In this document: positions 34,796-46,427 of the stretch, piece by piece
Layout: every line of letters starts with the position of its first letter
How positions within the stretch are numbered: the first letter of the stretch is position 1
Source of the DNA: Cherax quadricarinatus
Lineage: Eukaryota > Arthropoda > Malacostraca > Decapoda > Parastacidae
Direction of reading: 5' to 3'
DNA: 64,000 bases
Assembly: GCF_038502225.1 (NCBI RefSeq)
Contig: NC_091323.1
Span: 23,186,345-23,250,344, forward strand
The notes under the pieces: generated by a model
Told to the model about the DNA's origin: nothing
The model's database searches: none
Seen by the model: the letters and a program-made list of their open reading frames with translations, nothing else
Position numbers and translations under genes: made by a program

Positions 34796-35661
34796 TATTA
34801 TCACACTGGCCGATTCCCACCAAGGCAGGGTGGCCCGAAAAAGAAAAACTTTCACCATCATTCACTCCATCACTGTCTTGCCAGAAGGGTGCTTTACACT
34901 ACAGTTTTTAAACTGCAACATTAACACCCCTCCTTCAGAGTGCAGGCACTGTACTTCCCATCTCCAGGACTCAAGTCCGGCCTGCCGGTTTCCCTGAACC
35001 CCTTCATAAATGTTACTTTGCTCACACTCCAACAGCACGTCAAGTATTAAAAACCATTTGTCTCCATTCATTCCTATCAAACACGCTCACGCATGCCTGC
35101 TGGAAGTCCAAGCCCCTCGCACACAAAACCTCCTTTACCCCCTCCCTCCAACCTTTCCTAGGCCGACCCCTACCCCGCCTTCCTTCCACTACAGACTGAT
35201 ACACTCTTGAAGTTATTCTGTTTCGCTCCATTCTCTCTACATGTCCGAACCACCTCAACAACCCTTCCTCAGCCCTCTGGACAACAGTTTTGGTAATCCC
35301 GCACCTCCTCCTAACTTCCAAACTACGAATTCTCTGCATTATATTCACACCACACATTGCCCTCAGACATGACATCTCCACTGCCTCCAGCCTTCTCCTC
35401 GCTGCAACATTCATCACCCATGCTTCACACCCATATAAGAGCGTTGGTAAAACTATACTCTCATACATTCCCCTCTTTGCCTCCAAGGACAAAGTTCTTT
35501 GTCTCCAGAGACTCCTAAGTGCACCACTCACCCTTTTCCCCTCATCAATTCTATGATTCACCTCATCTTTCACAGACCCATCCGCTGACACGTCCACTCC
35601 CAAATATCTGAATACATTCACCTCCTCCATACTCTCTCCCTCCAATCTGATATCCAATCTT
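34796..35661 (-). mobile_element. LINE-D (RTE-like) insertion, 5'-truncated, with 13-bp target-site duplication
   Basis: The minus-strand frame at 35,040-35,657 (205 codons) reads EEVNVFRYLGVDVSADGSVK, RSLWRQRTLSLEAKRGMYES, LYGCEAWVMNVAARRRLEAV, RWFGHVERMERNRI and GRRGRGRPRKGW. These are typical of the C-terminal region of RTE-type endonuclease-RT proteins. The 3' end (GGTGGCCCGAAAAAG side, about 34,800-34,840) is followed by TAATAA. ATACTAAATTATT flanks both ends (34,783-34,795 and 35,662-35,674). The paralogous arm near 62,990 has the uninterrupted site, so this copy arrived after the duplication. RT catalytic motifs are missing. Confidence 0.88.
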
Positions 35662-35835
35662 ATACTAAATTATTATTATTAATTCAAACACCGTAGTTTA
35701 TAAAGTTATGTGTAAAATATACCACTGCATGTTTTATACAATAATAAATTTATACCAGCGACTTGAATAAAATAGCAGGTTAACATGCTAAATAATATGA
35801 CCTTAAATATCTGTAATACTGTTAAATTCATGGGT

Positions 35836-35930
35836 CACGCAGCGCCTGGGGAAGGGAAGGCAATCAGGTTCGATCCTAGGAAAAGAAGGGTAGCTTAAAT
35901 TCCTTTGATTAAGAACCCTTCACTGGCACT
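35836..35930 (-). mobile_element. SINE S1 copy, partial
   Basis: The reverse complement carries the S1 landmarks GAACCTGATTGCCTTCCC and GGCGCTG. The same insertion is present in the other arm at about 61,865-61,995, so it predates the duplication. Confidence 0.65.
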
Positions 35931-35934
35931 AAGG

Positions 35935-36215
35935 TATTCTCCCCTGGTGGCTAAAGCTCTCCTTCACACACGGAGAGCCCGGGTTCGATTCCCGACGGGG
36001 TGGAAACATTTCGACGCGTTTCCTTACACCTGTTGTCCTGTTAACCTAGCCGCAAATAGGTACCTGGGTGTTAGTCGACTGGTGTGGGTCGCATCCTGGG
36101 GGACAAGACTGAGGACCACAATGGAAACAAGACTGTCCTCGATGACGCACTGACTTCCTTGGGTTATCCTGGGTGGCTAACCCTCCGCGGTTAAAAATCC
36201 AAACGAAATCTTATC
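35935..36215 (+). mobile_element. tRNA-headed SINE S2
   Basis: The head has GGTTCGATTCC at 35,982-35,992, a perfect Pol III B box, and an A-box-like TGGCTAAAGCTC about 35 bp upstream. The body follows (CCTTACACCTGTTGTCCTG, GGTACCTGGGTGTTAGTCGA, GACTTCCTTGGGTTATCC, GGCTAACCCTCCG). The same body occurs inverted at 59,565-59,760 and at the right edge. It is tRNA-derived rather than a tRNA gene: the 5' and 3' acceptor strands do not pair. Confidence 0.85.
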
Positions 36216-36401
36216 TATCTTACCCCTAGTGAAGGGCCCGGGAAAAAAGGGGGGAGCCCCATTATGACCCCTTCACCAGCATTAATTAACCCCTCCCTCA
36301 TCCCTGAAGGGACAAGGAATGGAAAAAGAATTCTACTAAGTTCTCTTCACTAAGAAGCTCCAATAAGAGACCTTCACCAGCATAAAATCATCTTCCCATC
36401 C

Positions 36402-37420
36402 TTGAAGGATACTCTAGTACTCTACCTTGACAAAAAAAAAAGTGAAGATAGACTGCAAATCACCCAGAATAAAATGGTAAGATTCATCCTGGACCCGAGT
36501 CCACGAGAACATGTAGGCCTGGGTCCACGAGAACATGTAGGTCTGGGTCCACGAGAAAATGTAGGCCTGGGTCCACGAGAACATGTAGGCCTGGGTCCAC
36601 GAGAACATGTAGGTCTGGGTCCACGAGAACATGTAGGTCTGGGTCCACGAGAACATGTAGGCCTGGGTCCACGAGAACATGTATGTCTGGGTCCACGAGA
36701 ACATGTAGGTCTGGGTCCACGAGAACATGTAGGTCTGGGTCCACGAGAACATGTAGGTCTGGGTCCACGAGAACATGTAGGTCTGGGTCCACGAGAACAT
36801 GTAGGTCTGGGCCCACGAGAACATGTAGGCCTGGGTCCACGAGAACATGTAGGTCAGGGTCCACGAGAACATGTAGGTCTGGGTCCACGAGAACATGTAG
36901 GCCTGGGTCCACGAGAACATGTAGGTCAGGGTCCACGAGAACATGTAGGTCTGGGTCCACGAGAACATGTAGGCCTGGGTCCACGAGAACATGTAGATCT
37001 GGGTCCACGAGAACATGTAGGCCTGGGTCCACGAGAACATGTAGGCCTGGGTCCACGAGAACATGTAGGCCTGGGTCCACGAGAACATGTAGGCCTGGAT
37101 GAATTACAACAATTGGATATGCTGAATGTTGAAGACAGAGTAAAACAACTGAAGTTAAATCAAGTTTATAAAATTACTCACAATGTCCAGAATATCTTAC
37201 TGCCAATTTTGTCAAGGTTGGGAACCGCAGCAATCATAGTACTAGGGGGAGAGAACACAACACTGTAGCACCCACAGTCAGTGGCCAGGCTTCAAACACC
37301 TTTTACTGTTCAGCAATAACGGGATGGAACAGACTTCCCGTACATGTCAAAGCCAGTCATAGCATGAGCCAGTTCAAGAAGAGAGCCAAAAGGTACCTGA
37401 TGAATGTAGCGACAGAAAGG
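36402..37420 (+). pseudogene. LINE-E C-terminal fragment interrupted by an in-frame 24-bp array
   Basis: The frame runs RLQITQNKMVRFILDPSPRE, then about 25 repeats of PREHVGLG, then DELQQLDMLNVEDRVKQLKL and NQVYKITHN. These flanks are contiguous in this type of LINE protein (post-RT region), so the array grew from the host segment PREHVGL(D) without breaking the frame. After about 37,200 the frame is disrupted, but ASSRRE and YLMNVATE-like residues continue to about 37,420. No RT catalytic motif is present. A DNA array of 24-bp units does not imply selection, because any multiple-of-three unit keeps frame. Confidence 0.85.
36499..37105. repeat. 24-bp minisatellite inside LINE-E
   Basis: About 25 units of 24 bp (GGTCCACGAGAACATGTAGG plus CCTG or TCTG). 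Units are very uniform, indicating recent expansion. Confidence 0.96.
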
Positions 37421-38700
37421 GAGGAGAATGGTTTTTTTTTTTTAAGCTAACACATATGTAAATATAAATAACTCATTTTACATTATTACTAGTATATCTC
37501 CTTTATAATATAATATTATTATTATAATCAAAAAGAAGCGCTAAGCCACAAGGACTATACAGTATAATATAATAAATAGATATTATCTCTAAAAGAGTAT
37601 AAAAATAATAAGGTATTAAAAGGACCCTCAATGGAAATAAGTCACTCTGACTTTTTTGGGTTATCCCAGGTTCTCTACACATACGCTGTTATGTATGATG
37701 TAACTGTATTTATATATACCTGAATAAACTTACTAAGAGCCCATCAACATTAAATCATTTCTTTCCCATCTTTGAAGGGCCAAGGAAGGAGGAAAGAAAC
37801 CCTTATCAAGAGCCCTTCAACATTACATCACCTGCCTGCACACCTTCAAGGCCCAAGGAGGAGATAGGAGCACTATTTATAGCCTTCACAAGGGAAGGAA
37901 AACTTTAGTTAACCTTAAAGTTGTCTTTTCTGTTAAAGAAAACAATAATGTTATTACAAAAAAGTAATTTTTAAAAGGAAGAGAGATGTTAAGATTTACT
38001 TCTTTTGTAATAAAGAGTTCGGGATACATAAATACACACATTAATATAAATTAATCTTTAATATATAAAAATCAACTATCTTTGGTCTAGAGGTATTTGA
38101 ACTATGATATAATAATATGTACATGTTACTATAATAAATTATAATCAGCATTTTACTAAAATATAATTAATAACCCTACACAGGGTACAATTCTTGACAC
38201 TACTGTCACTATATATATATATCTCTATGCTAAAACAATAAATTATAAATAACATTTTTATAATAATAAATTACAATCAACTGCCTCTCACGACACGAAG
38301 TCAGTCACACGACACTGTTCAGTGTACACTACAACCAGGCCATCTTCAGTGTCCCACGACACCCTTTTCATCTCAGTGTTCCACTACGGTCCTGTGCATA
38401 TCTCAGTGTTCCACTCCATCGTACGTCCCTCAGTGTCACACTACGGTCCTGGCCCAGTTCAGTGTAACACTCCAACCTTTTCTTCATGTAATGTCCCACT
38501 AAACAGCATCTGACGACTCCGGCCCACAGTTGATCAACGTAGACGGTGAGTCCACAGACATCACCGGTAGTCCAGTAAATCCTCTCCAAAGGCGGTTGAC
38601 ACACCGCTAGCCGAACACCATGCTGCAAGCTCACTGAATGCGGCCGTCAAGTAACTGAGGCCAACAGACTCAGTGAGCTGCGGTGAGCGGTTCTTCTAAC
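37421..38700. other. AT-rich stretch with repeat fragments
   Basis: A minus-strand S1 tail lies at about 37,510-37,570 (AGAAGCGCTAAGCC). The tail of a SINE/LINE ending in GAATAAACTTAC lies at about 37,620-37,735. Left-arm duplication sequence follows at 37,740-37,960, and beyond it AT-rich sequence without features to 38,280. Irregular repeats of CAGTGTTCCACTACGGTCCT occur at about 38,370-38,480. No gene. Confidence 0.55.
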
Positions 38701-39045
38701 GCCAGTAGATAGGTACGATTCGGTGGTCAGGTACCTACTGCTTAGGTGTGTACAGCGAGGCGCTCAGGTACATAATATTTCTAAAGCCAGTAGACGTGTA
38801 CCCTTCGGTGGTCAGGTACCTACTGCTTAGGTGTGTACAGCGAGGCGCTCTGGTACATACTGTTACTAAAGCCAGTAGACGTGTACCCTTCGGTGGTCAG
38901 GTACCTACTGCTTAGGTGTGTACAGCGAGGCGCTCTGGTACATACTGTTACTAAAGCCAGTAGACGTGTACCCTTCGGTGGTCAGGTACCTACTGCTTAG
39001 GTGTGTACCGTGAGGCACTCAGGCTCTTACTGCTCTAAGGCCGGC
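38701..39045. repeat. 85-bp tandem repeat, four units
   Basis: Units start at 38,701, 38,786, 38,871 and 38,956. Core pieces are CTTCGGTGGTCAGGTACCTA and CTGCTTAGGTGTGTACAGCG. Units two to four are almost identical; the first is more diverged. Confidence 0.95.
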
Positions 39046-39403
39046 TCAGCAGCCCCCACATTGGGTTTGATGACGCACCCAGTGGTACTGCCGGCCGGCA
39101 GGTTAACTATTTAACCGCTAGTTTGGCAGGGGCCGCAACAAATGTTAAAGGGTAAACTTTGACCAAAAAAAAAAAAAAAACTGCCCTACTTCAATACGTT
39201 TTTATTTAGAATAATTCACAAATATTTTAGAAACACAAATATATATAGAATATATGATATATACTATACATTTGGGCTTAACATTTAGGCCTTGTGTGTG
39301 TGTGTGTAATCGCAGTATGTAGCATTTAAGTTACTGTATTGGAGGTTAAAGAGAATGCGGTATTTTAATTTAATATGGTTGGGTACTATTTTAGTTTAAA
39401 AAG

Positions 39404-39701
39404 ATCAATACCAGGCACCTACCCTACCCTTCTAGGGTAGGGTAGGTGCCTGAGCCCGAGCCTTTAGCTCATAAGACTGTCATTCCCATTAGCCCCCTTG
39501 GGGCGGGGATGGCAGACCAGAGAGGCCTAGCTTGTGGCTAGGCCTAGGGACAGTTAGTCCCAAAGATGAGGAGGAACTTGTGCCTCCTCCCATGGGAGAC
39601 TTAGGTCTCAGACACTCCCTAAAGAGGGAGCCAAGGCCGGGCCACCACTTGGTAAAGGCCCGGGCCGGGAGAATACCGGCGAATCTTTAATAATAATAAT
39701 A
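39404..39701 (+). mobile_element. 298-bp dispersed element with 5' hairpin, (TAA)n tail and 11-bp target-site duplication
   Basis: AGTTTAAAAAG is repeated at 39,393-39,403 and 39,702-39,712. Near the 5' end a perfect hairpin (39,413-39,452) has 18-bp arms CAGGCACCTACCCTACCC and its complement around TTCTA. The 3' end reads CCGGCGAATCTT followed by (TAA)n. No coding capacity. It behaves like a SINE or a 3' LINE fragment; the exact family is unknown to me. Confidence 0.75.
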
Positions 39702-39712
39702 AGTTTAAAAAG

Positions 39713-40080
39713 TTACTGAAGTATTTTTAGTAGTATTCCTGTATTTTTAACAGTGTTCCTACATGCAAAGGTTACGTGTAGCCTTAAAGCTTTTATTGTC
39801 AATTTTATTTGTCAAAAACAAATATATAAAAATCTGTTAAGCAATAAGTGATTATATTTTTTTTAAATATTTTAAAATTAATGTATTTTAAAATACTTTA
39901 CTAAACACTGCTAAATTAAAACTTTATAAGGAGCTTACATAAAAACTTTATACGTACTTTTAGGTAAAGAATAACACTGTCTCTTCTTTCTCCAAAATTA
40001 TAAATTTTGCATATAGTATTATACTGTAAATTTTGAAGCACTTAATTGTGTGAATAATTGTCTGGTGCAAACAAGTCTCT
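39713..40080. other. AT-rich stretch, nothing recognised
   Basis: About 370 bases of AT-rich sequence without tandem or coding structure. Confidence 0.5.
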
Positions 40081-40195
40081 GATTATACAAATAAACAATG
40101 TCTTAGTCTGCTGTTACAAGTAAACAATGTCTTAGTCTGCTGTTACAAGTAAACAATGTCTTAATCTCTGCTGTTACAAGTAAACAAGGTCGACG
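40081..40195. repeat. 33-bp tandem repeat, three to four units
   Basis: Core GTAAACAATGTCTTAGTCTG. Confidence 0.85.
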
Positions 40196-40204
40196 ACAGG
40201 TCAT

Positions 40205-40510
40205 CCTGTCGCAGTTAACGTCACTTGTTACCTCGCAGTTAACGTTACTTGTTACCTCGCAGTTAACGTTACTTGTTACCTCTCAGTTAACGTTACTTGT
40301 TACCTCGCAGTTAACGTTACTTGTTACCTCGCAGTTAACGTTACTTGTTACCTCTCAGTTAACGTTACTTGTTACCTCGCAGTTAACGTTACTTGTTACC
40401 TCGCAGTTAACGTTACTTGTTACCTCGCAGTTAACGTTACTTGTTACTTCTCAGTTAACGTTACTTGTTACCTCGCAGTTAACGTTACATGTTACCTCGC
40501 AGTTTATAAC
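40205..40510. repeat. 24-bp minisatellite
   Basis: About 12-13 units of CAGTTAACGTTACTTGTTAC plus CTCG or CTCT. Each contains the palindrome GTTAAC and the motif AACGTT. Confidence 0.95.

Positions 40511-42726
<2,216 letters not shown>

Positions 42727-42789
<63 letters not shown>
42727..42789. repeat. (TA)n at the left end of PLE copy 1
   Basis: About 63 bases of TA directly abutting the PLE terminal repeat. Confidence 0.95.
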
Positions 42790-42793
<4 letters not shown>

Positions 42794-44095
42794 AAAACAA
42801 CCACTGTGAAAAAATAGTGAAATTCCAAGCGCATTTGCGACTATTCACATTATCAAGGAACAATAAAAGTAATATATCAAAGGAAGGCATACAAAGGGTC
42901 TAGACCAAACCTCATCACATCCCACAACAAAGCAACACCTGACGCGCGACGATGCGTGACTAATAAGAAAGCGAACACCACAGCAGGCCCGCTGGCCCAA
43001 CTAGACAGGTCTTTCACAGCATCCCACAAACAAATTATTTTACCCAAGAATTAAGATTTATTATTTGTCCAATGTATTATTAAATTATTCCCAAATTCTA
43101 CTATTTATAAATGGATCTAATTTATATAAACCAAAGGAAATATTCATATTGTCAAAACTGCTTTTTATCAAACAAGATTCAATTATATTCCTGTGGACCA
43201 TGAACTTGCTTGATACAACTTTCTCAACTTTTTGAAAATCAATTGGATGGTTAAAATCTCACATGAATAAATAGAGCATTGGAATATTGTCCAGTTCTAA
43301 TGCTATATTTATGTTGTTTTAATCTTAGTTCGAGACTTTTACCAGTTTGACCGTAATAAACTTTATTGCAAATTTTTACAAGGAATCTTATAGACATCCG
43401 TCAGCATTTTGGGGGGAATTCTTTATCAAAATTTTTTTTTTTACTGTATCAAGATTTTTATATGCAACTTTGATATTAAAAGTCTTAAGAGAAGGCATAT
43501 CAACCAAGTTTTCATGGTAAGGGAGAACCAACATATTTTTAGTTGACTAAGGTTGGTTGTCCCTTTTTGGATTGTAAAAAGTGTTTCTAGCAATTTTAAA
43601 AGATTTATCGATTACGTTTCTTGGGTATTTCAGATCATTAGCTATTTCATAAATTTTGGATATATCTTCATCTATGAACTCAGGACTACAAATACGCAAA
43701 GCTCTCAAAAACATTGATGAGAAAACAGACAGTTTAACTCTATCTTGATGTGAAGAATAATAGTGTACATAGGAACAGTTATTTGTAGGTTTTCTGTTAA
43801 TTTTAAATTTGAATTCATTATTATCCTTAATAATTAAAACATCTAGAAAAGGCAATGAGTTATTTTCCTCAAACTCAACAGTAAAGTTTATAGAATGGGC
43901 TAAGCTATTTAATTTAACAAGGAAATGGTGTATATCTACATTCTTGGGCATAAGACACAAAATGTGGTCTAGACCCTTTATATGCCTTCCTTTGATATAC
44001 GTATTACTTTTATTGTTCCTTGGTAATTTGAGTAGTCACGAAAGCGCTTGGAATTTCACTATTCTTTCATAGTGGTTGTTTTGCATATCCTGAAA
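42790..44095 (-). mobile_element. Penelope-like element copy 1, truncated, with inverted ends
   Basis: Coding sequence on the minus strand is bounded by inverted terminal repeats of about 120 bp: 42,790-42,910 is the reverse complement of about 43,975-44,095, both carrying CAAGCGC/GCGCTTGG and the AACCACT/AGTGGTT motif. The element starts in the RT thumb just after the catalytic palm motif and continues into a GIY-YIG region that is frameshifted (about 43,090-43,540). Both sides are bracketed by (TA)n. It is a dead copy. The terminal hammerhead-like cores are mutated (TTGGTAA at the right end, altered GAAA at the left). Confidence 0.88.
43547..43960 (-). pseudogene. PLE reverse transcriptase C-terminal (thumb) fragment
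   Basis: 137 codons open on the minus strand: VDIHHFLVKLNSLAHSINFT, VEFEENNSLPFLDVLIIKDN, FKFKINRKPTNNCSYVHYYS and SMFLRALRICSPEFIDEDIS. The motif LPFLDVLI followed by IxRKPT is characteristic of Penelope-like RTs downstream of the YxDD motif. The upstream catalytic part is absent: the frame begins at CLMPKN, which normally follows the palm motif. Confidence 0.9.
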
Positions 44096-44111
44096 TCGCC
44101 TGTTTACTGTG

Positions 44112-44186
<75 letters not shown>
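44112..44186. repeat. (TA)n at the right end of PLE copy 1
   Basis: About 75 bases of TA. Confidence 0.95.
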
Positions 44187-44188
<2 letters not shown>

Positions 44189-44189
44189 T

Positions 44190-44440
44190 TCAACACACCG
44201 GCCGTATCCCACCGAGGCGGGGTGGCCCAAAAGGGAAAACGAAAGTTTCTCCTTTTACATTTAGTAATATATACAGGAGAAGGGGTTACTAGCACCTTGC
44301 CCCCGGCATTTTAGTCGCCTCTTACAACACGCATGGCTTACGGAGGAAGAATTCTGATCCACTTCCCCATGGAGTTAATAGGAAATAGACAAGAAAAAGA
44401 ACTAGAAAGAAAATAGAAGAAAACCCAGAGGGGTATGTAT
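44190..44440 (-). pseudogene. RTE-like LINE 3' tail fragment
   Basis: GGCGGGGTGGCCCAAAAGGG at about 44,214-44,233 and the CACCGGCCGT start resemble the LINE-D 3' end at 34,800-34,840 (CACTGGCCGATTCCCACC). The remainder is non-coding and may represent a related subfamily. Confidence 0.55.
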
Positions 44441-44648
44441 ATATATATGCTTGCACATGTATGTGTAGTGTGACCTAAGTGTAAGTAGAAGTAGCAAGAC
44501 GTACCTGAAATCTTGCATGTTTATGAAACAGAAAAAAGGACACCAGCAATCCAACCATCATGTAAAACAATTACAGGATTTCGTTTTACACTCACTTGGC
44601 AGGACGGTAGTACCTCCCTGGGCGGTTGCTGTCTACCAACCTACTACC

Positions 44649-44652
<4 letters not shown>

Positions 44653-44688
<36 letters not shown>
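44653..44688. repeat. (TA)n microsatellite
   Basis: About 36 bases of TA. Confidence 0.9.
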
Positions 44689-44689
<1 letters not shown>

Positions 44690-45081
44690 GACCACATAGC
44701 ATCGACAGGTGTTCTTTACACTTGTATGTTATTCGCAATATTGTAAAATAAGATGACAATCAAAAATCGACGTTGTTTAATACGTAAGAAAAGCAACGTT
44801 AGTTGATTGAGTTTAAAGCGTCATCAACTACATGGGGGAGGGGTCATTAAGGCTGCTCATAACCTATTCGCTACAGGTCAAGAATACTTTAATCCTTAAA
44901 ATAGGCATTAAGGTCAAGTATGTGTCAGTGTACATACACTGAGAGATACACTTCTCGACGTATATGCCTCTTTGTTGTGTAGTAAGGATGAGTTAGTCAC
45001 GCTAGTGATGCCAACACATTCCGATTTCATTAAAAAATTGTGGCCACTGAGACAAGCCAACAAGCATTCATAAAGTCACGT
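44690..45081. repeat. Dispersed repeat R copy and flank
   Basis: GGGTCATTAAGGCTGCTCAT, AAGAATACTTTAATCC and CACTGAGAGATACACTTCTC align with repeat R at 34.53 kb. The last 100 bases before the LINE insertion are unremarkable. Confidence 0.65.
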
Positions 45082-45176
45082 AATTAAGAGCCTTCATTTG
45101 TCACTCAGCCTTGGTGGAGGACGGACGTTGGCAGTTGAGCTAGCACCTGTTGGTAGCACTGAGTGATTTTCACAAA

Positions 45177-46427
45177 ATGGCGCAGGCTATCAGGCGGAGA
45201 ATCAACACTGTGTGTATTGAGGTGTTGAAAGGAGCAGTTTATCAAACCAATGCCTCTGTTATGCTGCCTGCTATACTACGGGATACCTACTGCATCAGCA
45301 AAGACGATCTGTATGGTATCGCCTTAAATGGAGCAACAAGGATATTTGTGAAATTTGTGACGGCTGCGACTTATGACAAGATGGTGGAAAAATACCAAGA
45401 CGTGTGTATGACGGTTAATCCTGGTCTGGAAGTACGCATGAGGGACGTATCCAAGTATTATACTTGGGTAAAGTTACGGAATGTCCCATTTGAAGCGGAT
45501 GAAGAAGATATAAAAGCAACATTCAACGAGTATGGTGTTATACATCAGGCAACAGTTGGAAGGTGGTCTGATAATATGTATGGTGGACTGCGTGAGGGCT
45601 CCTTTACCCTCAAAATGTCTTTGCGCAAATCTATACCATCATATGTGACTCTGAGTGACTTTAGAATACAGGTATATGTAACATATGCGGGGCAAAGACG
45701 AACCTGTAGACTATGTGGAGCCTTTGATCATATAGCAGCAATGTGTCCTCGTCGATCAACACCTGAGAAAAATGGAGAGGGAAAAGGTGTGTGGAAGGAG
45801 AGAGAGGTGACGACCCAGTCTACAGGGGAGCATCTTCAAGATCATAGAACATGGAGTGAAATCGTGGAAGACAATCCGGAAGAATGTGTAACATTACCGG
45901 AGGTATCTCAGGTTATTGAGAATATGCGTTTGGAGGATGAGGTGAGACGAGAGGATTTGGGTAGTCAGGTTACGGCTACAATAGATAATGTTATTCAAGA
46001 ATTCTTAGGTAATCAGAATGAGGGCGAGACACTAAGCATGGTGTCAGAAGGGAAACTTATAGGTGAGGAAGGAATTGAAGAGGTGAGTAATGTGGGTGTT
46101 GGGGATAAGCAATTAAACAGGATTAGTGAGGTTGTGGTTGAAGTACACAACGTAGATTGTGGAGATGAGGGAATGCACATAGTAGAGGCATCACGTAAGA
46201 GAGAGGCAGGGGCTTCTGATAGTGATGATGTCCTCACACCAGCGCAACGAACTGGTAAGAAACTATCAGTGGATGTAAAAAAAAAAATAACAGGGGGGGG
46301 AGGAAAGGGGCAGAGGAAAGGTGAGGCAAAGAATGGACAATGCGATCAGAATGTTCAGCAAAAACGTAAGGAAAGGCAAGGATATCGGTCGATTGGTAAG
46401 CCCCCGATAGCATTTTTAAGTGTCTAA
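45177..46427 (+). CDS. LINE ORF1 protein, RNA-binding, zinc knuckle
   Basis: 416 codons from the ATG at 45,177 (context ACAAAATGG); the frame is open a little further upstream but that ATG is the first. Residues about 97-175 (YYTWVKLRNVPFEADEEDIK onward) read like an RRM-type fold. They are followed by a zinc knuckle C-x2-C-x4-H-x4-C at C177, C180, H185 and C190 (CRLCGAFDHIAAMC). The rest is acidic, low-complexity and ends in a Lys-rich tail. ORF1 proteins of this type bind the element RNA and form the ribonucleoprotein with ORF2 product. It ends at 46,427, overlapping the ORF2 frame by 28 bases. Confidence 0.9.
   Translation: MAQAIRRRINTVCIEVLKGAVYQTNASVMLPAILRDTYCISKDDLYGIALNGATRIFVKFVTAATYDKMVEKYQDVCMTVNPGLEVRMRDVSKYYTWVKLRNVPFEADEEDIKATFNEYGVIHQATVGRWSDNMYGGLREGSFTLKMSLRKSIPSYVTLSDFRIQVYVTYAGQRRTCRLCGAFDHIAAMCPRRSTPEKNGEGKGVWKEREVTTQSTGEHLQDHRTWSEIVEDNPEECVTLPEVSQVIENMRLEDEVRREDLGSQVTATIDNVIQEFLGNQNEGETLSMVSEGKLIGEEGIEEVSNVGVGDKQLNRISEVVVEVHNVDCGDEGMHIVEASRKREAGASDSDDVLTPAQRTGKKLSVDVKKKITGGGGKGQRKGEAKNGQCDQNVQQKRKERQGYRSIGKPPIAFLSV

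Larger units (their letters stand above)
34040..39410 (+). repeat. Left arm of a large inverted duplication
   Basis: Blocks of this interval match the reverse complement of 59,770-63,560 in collinear order: 34,050-34,510 with 63,560-63,185; 34,636-34,795 with 63,150-62,990; 35,675-35,800 with 62,960-62,830; 35,836-35,900 with 61,990-61,860; 36,200-36,380 with 61,860-61,735; 37,740-37,960 with 60,100-59,945; 39,120-39,400 with 59,945-59,770. The gaps are later insertions or expansions. Whether this is a segmental duplication or two copies of one long unknown element cannot be settled from the window. Confidence 0.8.

Noticed and set aside
35940..36005. Functional tRNA gene at the S2 head
   Set aside because: The B box is good but acceptor pairing fails, and the same body is dispersed as a SINE.
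38200..38640. Possible gene around 38.3-38.6 kb
   Set aside because: The opposing open frames come from irregular CAGTGTTCCACTACGG repeats.
39413..39452. Telomere-like repeat (ACCCTACCCT)
   Set aside because: Only two units, part of a hairpin; it does not match the arthropod TTAGG repeat.
46412..46418. Canonical -1 frameshift heptamer
   Set aside because: ATTTTTA does not meet the X XXY YYZ rule because the first base differs; kept only as a possibility in the findings.
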